Positions 28,500 through 36,328 of a stretch of 64,000 nt of DNA are shown here, one piece after another. The stretch covers positions 523,335-587,334 of the forward strand of contig NZ_VCBL01000001.1 of NCBI RefSeq assembly GCF_007896435.1. Direction: 5' to 3'. Origin of the DNA: Rummeliibacillus suwonensis. Its GTDB lineage: Bacteria; Bacillota; Bacilli; Bacillales_A; Planococcaceae. The notes below the pieces were generated by a model, which searched no databases, had not been told where the DNA came from, and saw only the letters and a program-made list of their open reading frames with translations. The position numbers and the translations under genes were made by a program. The stretch's first letter is position 1; the number at the start of each line of letters is the position of its first letter.

Positions 28500-28565
28500 G
28501 ATTTGAAAGAAAAACTTTTTGAGCAAGCTCAAAAAAATCCGGACGCAATTATGCCGAAGTGTAAT
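28500..28565 (-). repeat. fragment of the family B tail (C unit)
   Basis: It contains TCACGGATTTGAAAG, then GAGCAAGCTCAAAAAAATCC, GGACGCAATTATGC and AAGTGTAATTGAT, the same order as the tail of the family B copies but without the B core. It shows the tail is a separate mobile or conserved unit. Confidence 0.6.
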
Positions 28566-28660
28566 TGATATAATTAATTTTATAATATCACCAAATTGTC
28601 ACAATTTGCTTACAGTTTCATGAAAGGGATTAAAAATCGAATAAAGTAGAAAATTGACGA

Positions 28661-28700
28661 AAAAAAGAGTTGCCAGAGAATAGTCTTTGACAACTTTTTT
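28661..28700. terminator. terminator of the LytTR gene
   Basis: AAAAAAGAGTTGCCA pairs imperfectly with TGACAACTTTTTT. Confidence 0.8.
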
Positions 28701-28725
28701 AGATTATACATGGCATGGAAATTTT

Positions 28726-29376
28726 TTAGAACCCTAAAGAACGACGGAAATAGCTTGCATAACGTTGGCTAACTGGTATACGCGTACCATTCTTCATGAT
28801 TAATAAGAATGTTGAATGTGAGTCGGGCTGAATTTCTTCAATAAAATTAATATTCACAATATATGAGCGATGACATCGAATAAATGTATCAGGTGATAAG
28901 AATAATTCAAGATCACTTAAATTTAAACGATGGTAGCCTTCTTTTTGCATGGTTTTGACAAATGTTTTACGAAGTTGAGTTTCTAGATAAATCACTTCAT
29001 CATGCTTAACGGGATACCAACAGTCGTCAATTTTAATGGTAATGTAGTTAGTTAAGAAAGGAGAAGGCTTTTGAGGGAATACTGCAGTAATAGCACCCTT
29101 CGTTTCCCCTTCGTCCATTAATGGAATACTCATTCCATAATAAGGGACACCGAATATTTCAGGTTCAATAAATGAATTTACTTTTTGACCATAGTCAAGT
29201 GCCTTTTGAGTCGCAGAGCCTTCAGGTATTTCGTCACCGGGTTTTATCTTCAAATCAATTTTTTTACTCGGTTGATAATACAAATATTTTTTTGTATCTG
29301 AAATAACGATTGACGTATTATCAGGGAAGAACTCCTTAATAATCTGTATCAATTCCTCGATAGATCGTGGATCCAT
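28726..29376 (-). CDS. LytTR-type transcriptional regulator with N-terminal sensor-like domain
   Basis: About 216 aa. The C-terminal about 100 residues are a LytTR DNA-binding domain: DDCWYPVKHDEVIYLETQ, then FIRCHRSYIVNINFIEEIQ and GTRIPVSQRYASYFRRSLGF. The N-terminal half resembles a PAS/GAF-like ligand-binding fold rather than a response-regulator receiver; no phospho-acceptor Asp motif is seen. ATG 29376 follows CGAGGTAG; a longer in-frame start at 29442 looks non-coding. It lies downstream of no histidine kinase, so it is probably a one-component regulator. Its neighbour, the CoA-transferase gene, is a plausible target. Confidence 0.85.
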   Translation of the reverse strand: MDPRSIEELIQIIKEFFPDNTSIVISDTKKYLYYQPSKKIDLKIKPGDEIPEGSATQKALDYGQKVNSFIEPEIFGVPYYGMSIPLMDEGETKGAITAVFPQKPSPFLTNYITIKIDDCWYPVKHDEVIYLETQLRKTFVKTMQKEGYHRLNLSDLELFLSPDTFIRCHRSYIVNINFIEEIQPDSHSTFLLIMKNGTRIPVSQRYASYFRRSLGF

Positions 29377-29466
29377 TAAATTTCTACCTCGTTTCTTTCC
29401 ATTCTTAAAAATTTTTTTCGCATTCATACTACTATAGATCAATTATAAATTTAAGTATAGCTAATA

Positions 29467-29486
29467 AGTGTATGAGTTCATACACT
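29467..29486. promoter_or_regulatory. 20-bp palindrome upstream of the LytTR gene
   Basis: AGTGTATGA-GT-TCATACACT, two perfect 9-bp arms, about 90 bp before the LytTR start. A likely operator for an unidentified regulator. Confidence 0.55.
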
Positions 29487-29768
29487 CATGACACATAAAC
29501 TTGCCTATATAAATACTATAATTTGATGGACGATAAAAATAAAGATAAATATTTTGTTAAGGTTCTATAAGGATTTATCTCTTATATTTATAGTCTTTGT
29601 AAAAGAAATTTGCCAATTGCTTGTTTAATAAGTATAATTTCCTATGAGAAAAATGAGTAAAATTTCTTCATACTTGGTTAATAAAACTATTTTCATATTA
29701 CCATTTTCGTTATATAGTAAAAATAATGTAATAGAAAAATGTGTAATTTATAGAAAGATGGGGAGTCT

Positions 29769-30557
29769 ATGCTACAATACGAATATTCCATTTCAGAATC
29801 TATTTCTAAAAAGTATTTTAAGGAAATTGAGACGATGAACCAACACGAAGAAATAGAAAATTTCTTCGACATTGAAGCTCAATTGTTACGTGAAATCTAT
29901 CAATTAGAAGCGATAGCTGCAAAAGAATCATTGCGACAATTAATTGATATGTTATCAGTACGTTTTGGCAAGCATTTTTTTAGAGCAGTTCGATATTATT
30001 TTGTTATTCTATCTTCAGTAGTTACGAGAAAGCTAATTGATAATCAGGCGCCATCTAGGAAAGCGTTTGCTTTTAATGTTGCTTGTGTGGAAATGATCGA
30101 CGAACACATGAATGATGCAGAATTTTTGCAATTTGCAGATGACTTAATCGAATTTTATATTTATGTTATATCCGAAAGAAAGCAACCATCTTATAAGCAT
30201 CAAACTGTCAATAAAGTAATTATGTACATTGATGATGAGATTGAAACAGATTTATCAGTAGAAGATATAGCTGCATACTTTAAAATCAGTACAAGTCATC
30301 TATCACGTATATTTAAAGAGCATGTAGGAATAACATTAGTAGAATATTTGAATGTACGAAGAGTGGAAGAGTCTCAATATTATTTACGGCATACAAACAA
30401 AAGCATCTCTAATATTTCAGAACAATTCCATTTTTGCAATCAAAGCTATTATACTCGTATTTTTAAAAAATATGTTGGTGTTACACCAAAACATTTTAGA
30501 GATAAACCAGATCGAGAGTATTTCCGCTTCCAACTACCTGAAAAGCTTTTAAAATAA
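29769..30557 (+). CDS. AraC family transcriptional regulator
   Basis: A 262-aa regulator. The C-terminal about 100 residues hold two helix-turn-helix motifs: DLSVEDIAAYFKISTSHLSR, then NISEQFHFCNQSYYTRIFKK, with the family ending GVTPKHFRDK. The N-terminal about 150 residues are helical and lack a cupin barrel or receiver domain; I do not recognise them. GGGGAG precedes ATG 29769. Its target is not evident from the neighbours. Confidence 0.88.
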   Translation: MLQYEYSISESISKKYFKEIETMNQHEEIENFFDIEAQLLREIYQLEAIAAKESLRQLIDMLSVRFGKHFFRAVRYYFVILSSVVTRKLIDNQAPSRKAFAFNVACVEMIDEHMNDAEFLQFADDLIEFYIYVISERKQPSYKHQTVNKVIMYIDDEIETDLSVEDIAAYFKISTSHLSRIFKEHVGITLVEYLNVRRVEESQYYLRHTNKSISNISEQFHFCNQSYYTRIFKKYVGVTPKHFRDKPDREYFRFQLPEKLLK

Positions 30558-30584
30558 AGGTCCTGTTTAATAATAAATACTGTT

Positions 30585-30710
30585 GATAGACATCTTCCGA
30601 TTTGCTACAGGCGGGTGCTTTTCCATAATGAATCTAAGGTTTCCCTGCGCGGGTTTTGATTCGTTTGTTTTGAACGCAGGAGCAGTTACCGCCTTTCGCT
30701 TCTTATAAGT
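30585..30710. repeat. degenerate GC-rich repeat (D4)
   Basis: GGCGGGTGCTTTTCC … CCTGCGCGGGTTTTG … ACGCAGGAGCAGTTACCGCC … TTTCGCTTC is a decayed family D-type repeat with several local inverted repeats. It contains no gene. Confidence 0.5.
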
Positions 30711-30785
30711 TACTAAAACCAACAATATCCTGAAAAAAGAGCTAAAATAGAAAGAATTATATATATTATGTTCCCTTGTATGACT

Positions 30786-30813
30786 TTGATTTGATTAGTA
30801 TCCACTATATAAT
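30786..30813 (+). promoter_or_regulatory. sigma-A-type promoter for yidC
   Basis: TTGATT (30786–30791), 16-bp spacer, TATAAT (30808–30813), about 40 bp before the start codon. Confidence 0.7.
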
Positions 30814-30853
30814 GTATACTTCACTATAGCTTGAGAAATTGTAGGTGAAAATA

Positions 30854-31705
30854 TTGAAGAAGAAACTTTGGCTAATCTCAATGCTTGGTTTAGCACCATT
30901 TGTGCTAGCTGGTTGTGATTCAGTTAAGAACCAAGAAGGCTTTTTTTATAATACTTTCGTAAAACCAATGGAAATCTTGCTAGATTTATTCGGCAATAAT
31001 GTATTTAACGGTAGTTATGGTGCAGCGATCATCCTTATCACTGTTATTATCCGCTTAATATTAATGCCATTCATGCTGAAAAACTATAAAAATCAACAAG
31101 GCATGAAAGAAAAAATGGATAAATTGAAGCCAGAGATGGACGAAATCCAAAAGAAATTAAAAGCGGCAAAAACAAAAGAAGAGCAAATGGCACTACAGCA
31201 AGAAATGATGGGATTATACAAAAAGTATAACGTTAATCCTATGAACATGGGCTGTCTTCCCGTTATTATCCAAATGCCAATTATCATGGGCTTATACTAC
31301 GCTATATTGTATTCTAGTGAAGTGCAATCCCATCCATTCTTATGGTATGAACTAGGTAAACCTGATATCATCATGACACTTATTGCTGGTGCAGTATACT
31401 TTGTACAAGCACAAGTATCATTGTGGACAATTCCAGAACAACAAAAGTCTCAAATGAAGATGATGATGTATATTTCACCAATTATGATCATGTTCATCTC
31501 ATTTTCTAGTATGGCAGCATTACCACTTTATTGGTCAGTCAGTGGTGCTATCTTGATCTTCCAAACATATTTAGGACGTAAATTCTATTCAGAACATCCT
31601 GAAAAAGCGACGAAAGAAGTTGCAAAAGCATCTGAGGAAAAAAGAAGATTAACACCAGCAGAGAAACAAGCTGCAAGGTCTGCAAAGAAAAAAACAAAAA
31701 AATAA
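30854..31705 (+). CDS. yidC: membrane protein insertase YidC (lipoprotein type)
   Basis: A YidC/Oxa1 family insertase, about 283 aa. It has a lipoprotein signal with lipobox LAGC (Cys about residue 21), five membrane segments and a basic C-terminal tail (EKRRLTPAEKQAARSAKKK). The stretch YKKYNVNPMNMGCLPVIIQMPIIMG is the hallmark. The conserved hydrophilic-groove Arg lies in VIIRLILMPFML. TTG 30854 is the likely start because TAGGTG lies eight bases before; GTG 30845 is in frame. The gene is not beside rnpA/jag, so it is probably the second YidC (YqjG-like) copy. No MifM-like leader is visible. Confidence 0.93.
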   Translation: MKKKLWLISMLGLAPFVLAGCDSVKNQEGFFYNTFVKPMEILLDLFGNNVFNGSYGAAIILITVIIRLILMPFMLKNYKNQQGMKEKMDKLKPEMDEIQKKLKAAKTKEEQMALQQEMMGLYKKYNVNPMNMGCLPVIIQMPIIMGLYYAILYSSEVQSHPFLWYELGKPDIIMTLIAGAVYFVQAQVSLWTIPEQQKSQMKMMMYISPIMIMFISFSSMAALPLYWSVSGAILIFQTYLGRKFYSEHPEKATKEVAKASEEKRRLTPAEKQAARSAKKKTKK

Positions 31706-31712
31706 GGTAAAC

Positions 31713-31745
31713 TAAATCGGGGTGAATCGATCGCTCCGATTTTTG
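31713..31745 (+). terminator. terminator after yidC
   Basis: AAATCGGGGTGA pairs with TCGCTCCGATTT, loop ATCGA, then TTTTG. Confidence 0.85.
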
Positions 31746-31776
31746 TATGAAAAAGGGTAATATGAGGAGGGCTATC

Positions 31777-32022
31777 ATGAATGTAAGATTAGTATCAGGT
31801 ACACTTGTGGCGATCACGAGTTTACTTGCGGTGTTTTTTGTATTCAAGCAAAATTTCAATCTTGCTGTTTTGTTCATTACATTAATGTTTACTATTACTA
31901 ATACATTTCGTGCAAAAGATATGGCGAAACAAGGCTATGTAAAAGAAGCAAAATGGATGAAAGGAATGGCCATATTTTTTGGAATCGCAACATTAGCTAT
32001 CCTTTTTACTATCTTTTTTTAA
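31777..32022 (+). CDS. small membrane protein, unknown
   Basis: An 81-aa protein with three hydrophobic segments (about residues 5–22, 27–42, 62–80) separated by a basic loop, RAKDMAKQGYVKEAKW. AGGAGG six bases before ATG 31777 sets the start; an upstream in-frame ATG at 31747 has none. It follows yidC in the same direction behind a terminator. I do not recognise the family. Confidence 0.7.
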   Translation: MNVRLVSGTLVAITSLLAVFFVFKQNFNLAVLFITLMFTITNTFRAKDMAKQGYVKEAKWMKGMAIFFGIATLAILFTIFF

Positions 32023-32124
32023 TGAAAAAAGTATGAATGTATCTTGTTGTTTGATCATGATTTTTTGTATAGTAAAGTAAAATATTTATGATGAGTTTAA
32101 AAGTTAAATAGAGGTGGTTCAATA

Positions 32125-32880
32125 GTGGGTAAAGGGAAGCATTATCAATTTCCAGTAGTTTTAGCGTTTATCATGGCTATTTCAGGGAGTTTACTTGCAG
32201 GGTGCAATGACTCAGAAAAGGAAAATTCGGCAACTAAAGCTGAGCAAACGACTGCTACACATAATACATCAGAAAAAAAGGAAACGACTGCTGCCACTAC
32301 TAAAAAAGAGCAAGAGGTGGATGCAGGAGGCTATATTATAGGACAAAAGCTACCGAAAAAAGCAACATATATTCAAGGTGTCTTGGTAGCAAGCAAACAG
32401 TATCCGTTACCAACTGATTTTGCACCAGGTGAAAATGCAGATGCCCGTGCAGCTTTTGCAGAGTTAAATGCGGCGGCAGCATTAGATGGATTTAAATTCG
32501 ATGCCTTCAGTACCTATCGTTCATATGATAGACAAGTAGAACTATATGATGCCTATGTGGAACGCGATGGAAAAAAAGCAGCCGATACTTATAGCGCAAG
32601 ACCAGGTTATTCTGAGCATCAAACAGGCCTAGCGTTCGATATAGGAGAAGTAGGGAATACAGAGGCATATGCTGATAATAAATTTGCCGAAACAGAAGCA
32701 GGCAAGTGGATTGCCAAAAATGCACATAAATATGGCTTTATCATGCGTTATCCAAAGGGGAAAGAGGACGTGACAGGTTATATGTATGAATCATGGCATT
32801 TTCGTTATGTGGGCAAAAAAATTGCCACTGAGATTTACAATAAGCATGAAACACTTGAAGAGTATTTAGGGATCAGATAA
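32125..32880 (+). CDS. VanY-like D-alanyl-D-alanine carboxypeptidase (M15B lipoprotein)
   Basis: A 251-aa zinc carboxypeptidase that trims the terminal D-Ala of peptidoglycan stem peptides. The start is GTG 32125 behind GAGGTGG. A lipoprotein signal ends in LLAGC (Cys about residue 27), then a Ser/Thr/Lys-rich linker of about 45 residues. The catalytic domain has the metal-binding SEHQTGLAFDIG and the ESWHFRYVG motif with the third ligand. FSTYRSYDRQVELYDAYV is typical of the D-Ala-D-Ala-type M15B peptidases. No VanHAX or VanRS genes are near, so it is a housekeeping cell-wall enzyme rather than glycopeptide resistance. Confidence 0.93.
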   Translation: MGKGKHYQFPVVLAFIMAISGSLLAGCNDSEKENSATKAEQTTATHNTSEKKETTAATTKKEQEVDAGGYIIGQKLPKKATYIQGVLVASKQYPLPTDFAPGENADARAAFAELNAAAALDGFKFDAFSTYRSYDRQVELYDAYVERDGKKAADTYSARPGYSEHQTGLAFDIGEVGNTEAYADNKFAETEAGKWIAKNAHKYGFIMRYPKGKEDVTGYMYESWHFRYVGKKIATEIYNKHETLEEYLGIR

Positions 32881-32976
32881 AGTGAAACTTCTCAATGAGT
32901 TTTTCTTTACAGAAAGTGATTCTCCTGTCTTATACTGGAATACGTCTTCTGCTCGTTAATGCGGGATAAAATAAGA

Positions 32977-33018
32977 AGCATATAGTACAAGGAATGAATT
33001 GTACTATATGCTTTTTTT
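32977..33018 (+). terminator. terminator after the VanY-like gene
   Basis: AGCATATAGTACAA pairs perfectly with TTGTACTATATGCT over an 8-nt loop, followed by seven Ts. The 25 bases before it (GTTAATGCGGGATAAAA) match one end of family A. Confidence 0.93.
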
Positions 33019-33243
33019 ATGGATCAATTAATACTGACGGCTTCACCGCTATGCTGAAAGGCCTTACATAGGCTCCACAATTTTGTGTTATAAAAAGTTG
33101 CGGAGAACTTAGAAATACCTCACGTACTCGTTTCAATGCCCTTGAGCAGGTTTTAAGGTGTCAGCTGATGGCAAGGGATGGCTGGCGGAACACCGAAGTC
33201 CTTTCTACGTTCGTATGACGGGCAAAAGCTTCTAAATGCTCTA
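33019..33243. other. unexplained non-coding stretch before cls
   Basis: About 225 bp, more GC-rich than the flanks, with no open frame of interest. It contains ACGGCTTCACCG, GGCTGGCGGAACACCG and other short inverted pieces but no full match to families A, B or D that I can align by eye. Confidence 0.35.
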
Positions 33244-34701
33244 TTATAAGATGGGCGCTAACAAACGAGAAATGGATTCTTTCATTTTAATAATACGTGA
33301 CCGGCTATTGTATAATTCAGGTGTAAGTTCAGTTGAAAGTAGCATATCTTGCTCAAATAATTCTGCTAGCTGATGAGACGTATCACGATGATAGATAAAT
33401 GCATTTACTTCAAAATTAAGCTTAAAGCTTCTAAAATCGATATTAGCTGTACCAACTGTAGAGGCCTCATCGTCAATAACAATCATTTTTGTATGCAAGA
33501 ATCCATTTTCGTAAATATAAATTTTAGCTCCTGCCTTGATTAATTGCCCAACATAGGAATAGGTTGCCCAATATACAAACATATGGTCAGGCTTATTTGG
33601 GATCATAATACGAACATCGATCCCTGATAAGCAAGCAATGCGCACAGCATCCATAAAACTATCATCTGGGATAAAATATGGAGTTTGGATATAGATATAC
33701 TTTTTAGCCATGCCTATTAATTTTAGATAACCATTTTTAATCTGTTCCCATTCAGAATCGGGTCCACTAGATACGATTTGAATACCAACTTCCCCTTTGC
33801 GAGAGATCGTTGGAAAGTAGTTGTCAGAGTACTGAATATCTTTTGTATCAGAGGCTTGATTCCAATCTAATAAAAATCTTGTCTGCATAGGATGAACCGA
33901 GCTACCTTCAATGCGCAAATGTGTATCTCGCCAATAGCCGAATCTTTTTTTCAAGCCAAGATACTCATCACCCACATTAAAACCACCAATATAACCGATA
34001 CGGCCATCGATAATGACAAGTTTTCGGTGATTTCGGTAATTCATCCGTGGGTTAAAAAGAGGAAGTATGGAAGGAAAGAAAACTTCAACTTCTCCACCAG
34101 CTTCTATTAGTTCTTTGAAGTGTTTTTTATGTACGCCTCTAGAACCCATTTCATCATATAAAAGTCGAACTTTTACCCCCTGTTTTGCTTTTTTTAGGAG
34201 CAATTGATAAATGCGTGTTCCTAAGTTATCCAGTCTAAAGATGTAGTATTGAATATGAATATGGTGTTTAGCGGCTTCAATATCCTTTAATAGTTTTTTA
34301 AACTTTTCTTTCCCATCACTAAAAATTGTAACAGCATTATCTTGTGTTAGTACCGCATGATTTGTCGTTAAATGCATGTAAATGATGTCTTCGTAATGAG
34401 CTGCATCATCTAGCCGATATTCAAAAGAACCATCACGAATGGCTTCCATTTGATAATCAATTAGTTTATCGATACCGATTTTTTTGCGGCCTTCCCAGCG
34501 AAATAAGTGCTTTTTGCGTAGTTGCCTACCTAATAATAAATAGAGTATGAATCCTACAACAGGTAAAAAGAATAGGACAAGAATCCAGGCCCATGTGGAG
34601 CTAGGTTCTTTTCTTTCTAGGAAAATAATAATAGCTGCAAGAAATATGTTTAAAACCAAAATAGTGGAAACGATTAAAGATGTTAAACTGGCTGTATCCA
34701 T
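33244..34701 (-). CDS. cls: cardiolipin synthase
   Basis: A 485-aa phospholipase-D-superfamily enzyme that joins two phosphatidylglycerols into cardiolipin at the membrane. Two N-terminal membrane segments (about residues 5–28 and 36–55, TWAWILVLFFLPVVGFILY) are followed by two HKD catalytic motifs, HRKLVIIDGRIGYIGGFN and HTKMIVIDDEASTVGTANID. ATG 34701 is used since GAAGGTG lies just before; the longer open frame to 34752 has no ribosome binding site. The length is usual for Bacillales Cls. It appears monocistronic. Confidence 0.95.
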   Translation of the reverse strand: MDTASLTSLIVSTILVLNIFLAAIIIFLERKEPSSTWAWILVLFFLPVVGFILYLLLGRQLRKKHLFRWEGRKKIGIDKLIDYQMEAIRDGSFEYRLDDAAHYEDIIYMHLTTNHAVLTQDNAVTIFSDGKEKFKKLLKDIEAAKHHIHIQYYIFRLDNLGTRIYQLLLKKAKQGVKVRLLYDEMGSRGVHKKHFKELIEAGGEVEVFFPSILPLFNPRMNYRNHRKLVIIDGRIGYIGGFNVGDEYLGLKKRFGYWRDTHLRIEGSSVHPMQTRFLLDWNQASDTKDIQYSDNYFPTISRKGEVGIQIVSSGPDSEWEQIKNGYLKLIGMAKKYIYIQTPYFIPDDSFMDAVRIACLSGIDVRIMIPNKPDHMFVYWATYSYVGQLIKAGAKIYIYENGFLHTKMIVIDDEASTVGTANIDFRSFKLNFEVNAFIYHRDTSHQLAELFEQDMLLSTELTPELYNSRSRIIKMKESISRLLAPIL

Positions 34702-34960
34702 TTTATCACCTTCTTCCATAATCTTTTCTCTTAAGTATAACTTATCCAACAATTATTAAGAAGCAATTACAAACAACATTATACACTAATAGAATTTTAA
34801 AATAATTGTAAGAGTGATTTGAAATGTGCAGTATTAGCAGAAGTAACTGTCAAAAAGGAAGATAGAAAAATGAAACACGCTAAAAACTAAGGATTGTAGG
34901 TGTTTAAACATAGAGAAGCATATCCCCCGTTTCTAGAAGTAGAAGAAACAGGGGGAAAGA

Positions 34961-36202
34961 TTATAACGAATTTGCCTTTTGGCAAAGCATATCATATGTT
35001 TGATTGATAAATCTTTTATAAGGAGTATCAATAAATGGAGCAACGAATTCAACGCCTTTCTTTGCTTCCTCTAGTGCGCGAGAGAGCTTCCCTATTTTGT
35101 CATAGCATAAAGCTCTATAAGAGTAGCTTTCTGCAAGCATTGATAAATCGTAAGGATGCTGTAGATAGTGAGGAATTTCTTTGATTTTTTCTAATTCTTG
35201 TAATGCTTCATCAATATGAGATAAATAATATAAATTTTTGCCCTTTTCAACAATATAAAAAAAGGTATTTGTGAAATCTTCAACTTTGATACGATGATAA
35301 CGTTCAAGTAATTCAGACGCCTTTTCATAGTCGTGTGCAAAAGAATTATAGTAATGTATCTGGATAAGGAACAGATAAGAATAGGACAGTTTGTCTTCAG
35401 CAAAAATGGCATATTGTTCTAACTTATTGAAATAATAAGTCCGTGCGGTATCATCACCATCCATGATTGCTTGGTAACAAGCCACTCGATAAATATCATC
35501 TATTTTATAGAATAGTCGATTTTTCTTTGACAATTCCAATCCCTTTTGTAAATAATCCCTGCCATTTTCTAAATCGTTTATGCCCAAATAAGTGACGGCA
35601 ATATCGTAGAGTAGATCCAGAATAGTAATGGTATCCACCCTATAATTTTTATTTTTTATCTCAGTCTCAGTGGCCAAACCAACTTGTAATGCCTGTTCAT
35701 AATGATGATTGGTAAAATAAGTCCAAAAATGGAGGATCTTCATTTTTACCCATTCATTCATCATGTTCATCTCTTTAAACATAGCTAGACCACGCTCTAA
35801 GTTTTGTTCCCAGTCATCCAATTTTAGCCTAGATTGAACTCTAACATAGTAAAATAAGAGTCTTCCAGATTCATAACATGTAGGAAGCTTTTCTATATAT
35901 GGCCTAATTAAATGAACCATTTCAAGAAAGGGACCATCTTCAAAGTGTGTATTCGCATTATAAATGTCTTCAACTTTTTTTAATAGTTCACGCAATTCTA
36001 TAATACTGACTTCAGCTAGTAAAGAACTGATGTCAACTTGTAATCGATCGGCTATATAATATAAAGTCTCCATCGAGGGATTAGCCTTATCATTTTCAAT
36101 AAGGCTAAGCATGCCCTTTGTAATATGATGATCAGCAAGTGCTTCTAAGGTTAGTTTTTTTTGTTTGCGTAATGTACGGATTCTGCTACCAAGAGTCTCC
36201 AT
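34961..36202 (-). CDS. XRE-family regulator with C-terminal TPR-like repeats
   Basis: A 413-aa protein with an N-terminal XRE helix-turn-helix (residues 1–65: RIRTLRKQKKLTLEALADHH, then KGMLSLIENDKANPSMETL) and about 340 residues of helical tetratricopeptide-like repeats. This layout is shared with peptide-pheromone or ligand-responsive regulators (PlcR/Rgg/NprR-like). No small secreted signal-peptide gene is visible beside it. It is divergent from an MFS exporter, and three GTTTAAT-N3-ATTAAAC-type sites lie between the two start codons, so it probably regulates both genes. Confidence 0.88.
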   Translation of the reverse strand: METLGSRIRTLRKQKKLTLEALADHHITKGMLSLIENDKANPSMETLYYIADRLQVDISSLLAEVSIIELRELLKKVEDIYNANTHFEDGPFLEMVHLIRPYIEKLPTCYESGRLLFYYVRVQSRLKLDDWEQNLERGLAMFKEMNMMNEWVKMKILHFWTYFTNHHYEQALQVGLATETEIKNKNYRVDTITILDLLYDIAVTYLGINDLENGRDYLQKGLELSKKNRLFYKIDDIYRVACYQAIMDGDDTARTYYFNKLEQYAIFAEDKLSYSYLFLIQIHYYNSFAHDYEKASELLERYHRIKVEDFTNTFFYIVEKGKNLYYLSHIDEALQELEKIKEIPHYLQHPYDLSMLAESYSYRALCYDKIGKLSRALEEAKKGVEFVAPFIDTPYKRFINQTYDMLCQKANSL

Positions 36203-36222
36203 AGGTACACCTCACTTCTTTT

Positions 36223-36312
36223 GTTTAATTATATTAAACTTTCTCTTGTGAAGGAAGTAGAAAGTATGATATTGTTTGTTTAATAAAATTAAACTTTTTA
36301 ACAAGATTAAAC
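36223..36312. promoter_or_regulatory. operator cluster between the XRE/TPR regulator and the MFS exporter
   Basis: Two perfect 17-bp palindromes, GTTTAAT-N3-ATTAAAC, at 36223–36239 and 36278–36294, and a third degenerate one at 36296–36312 (5 of 7 bases match in the left arm). The right two are 18 bp apart, close to two helical turns. Confidence 0.8.
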
Positions 36313-36328
36313 AAAAGGAGGAAAAGTA

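Noticed and set aside
32125..32880. Glycopeptide resistance from the VanY-like gene
   Set aside because: No vanH, vanA, vanX, vanR or vanS genes are nearby, and the ddl loop indicates a normal D-Ala-D-Ala ligase.
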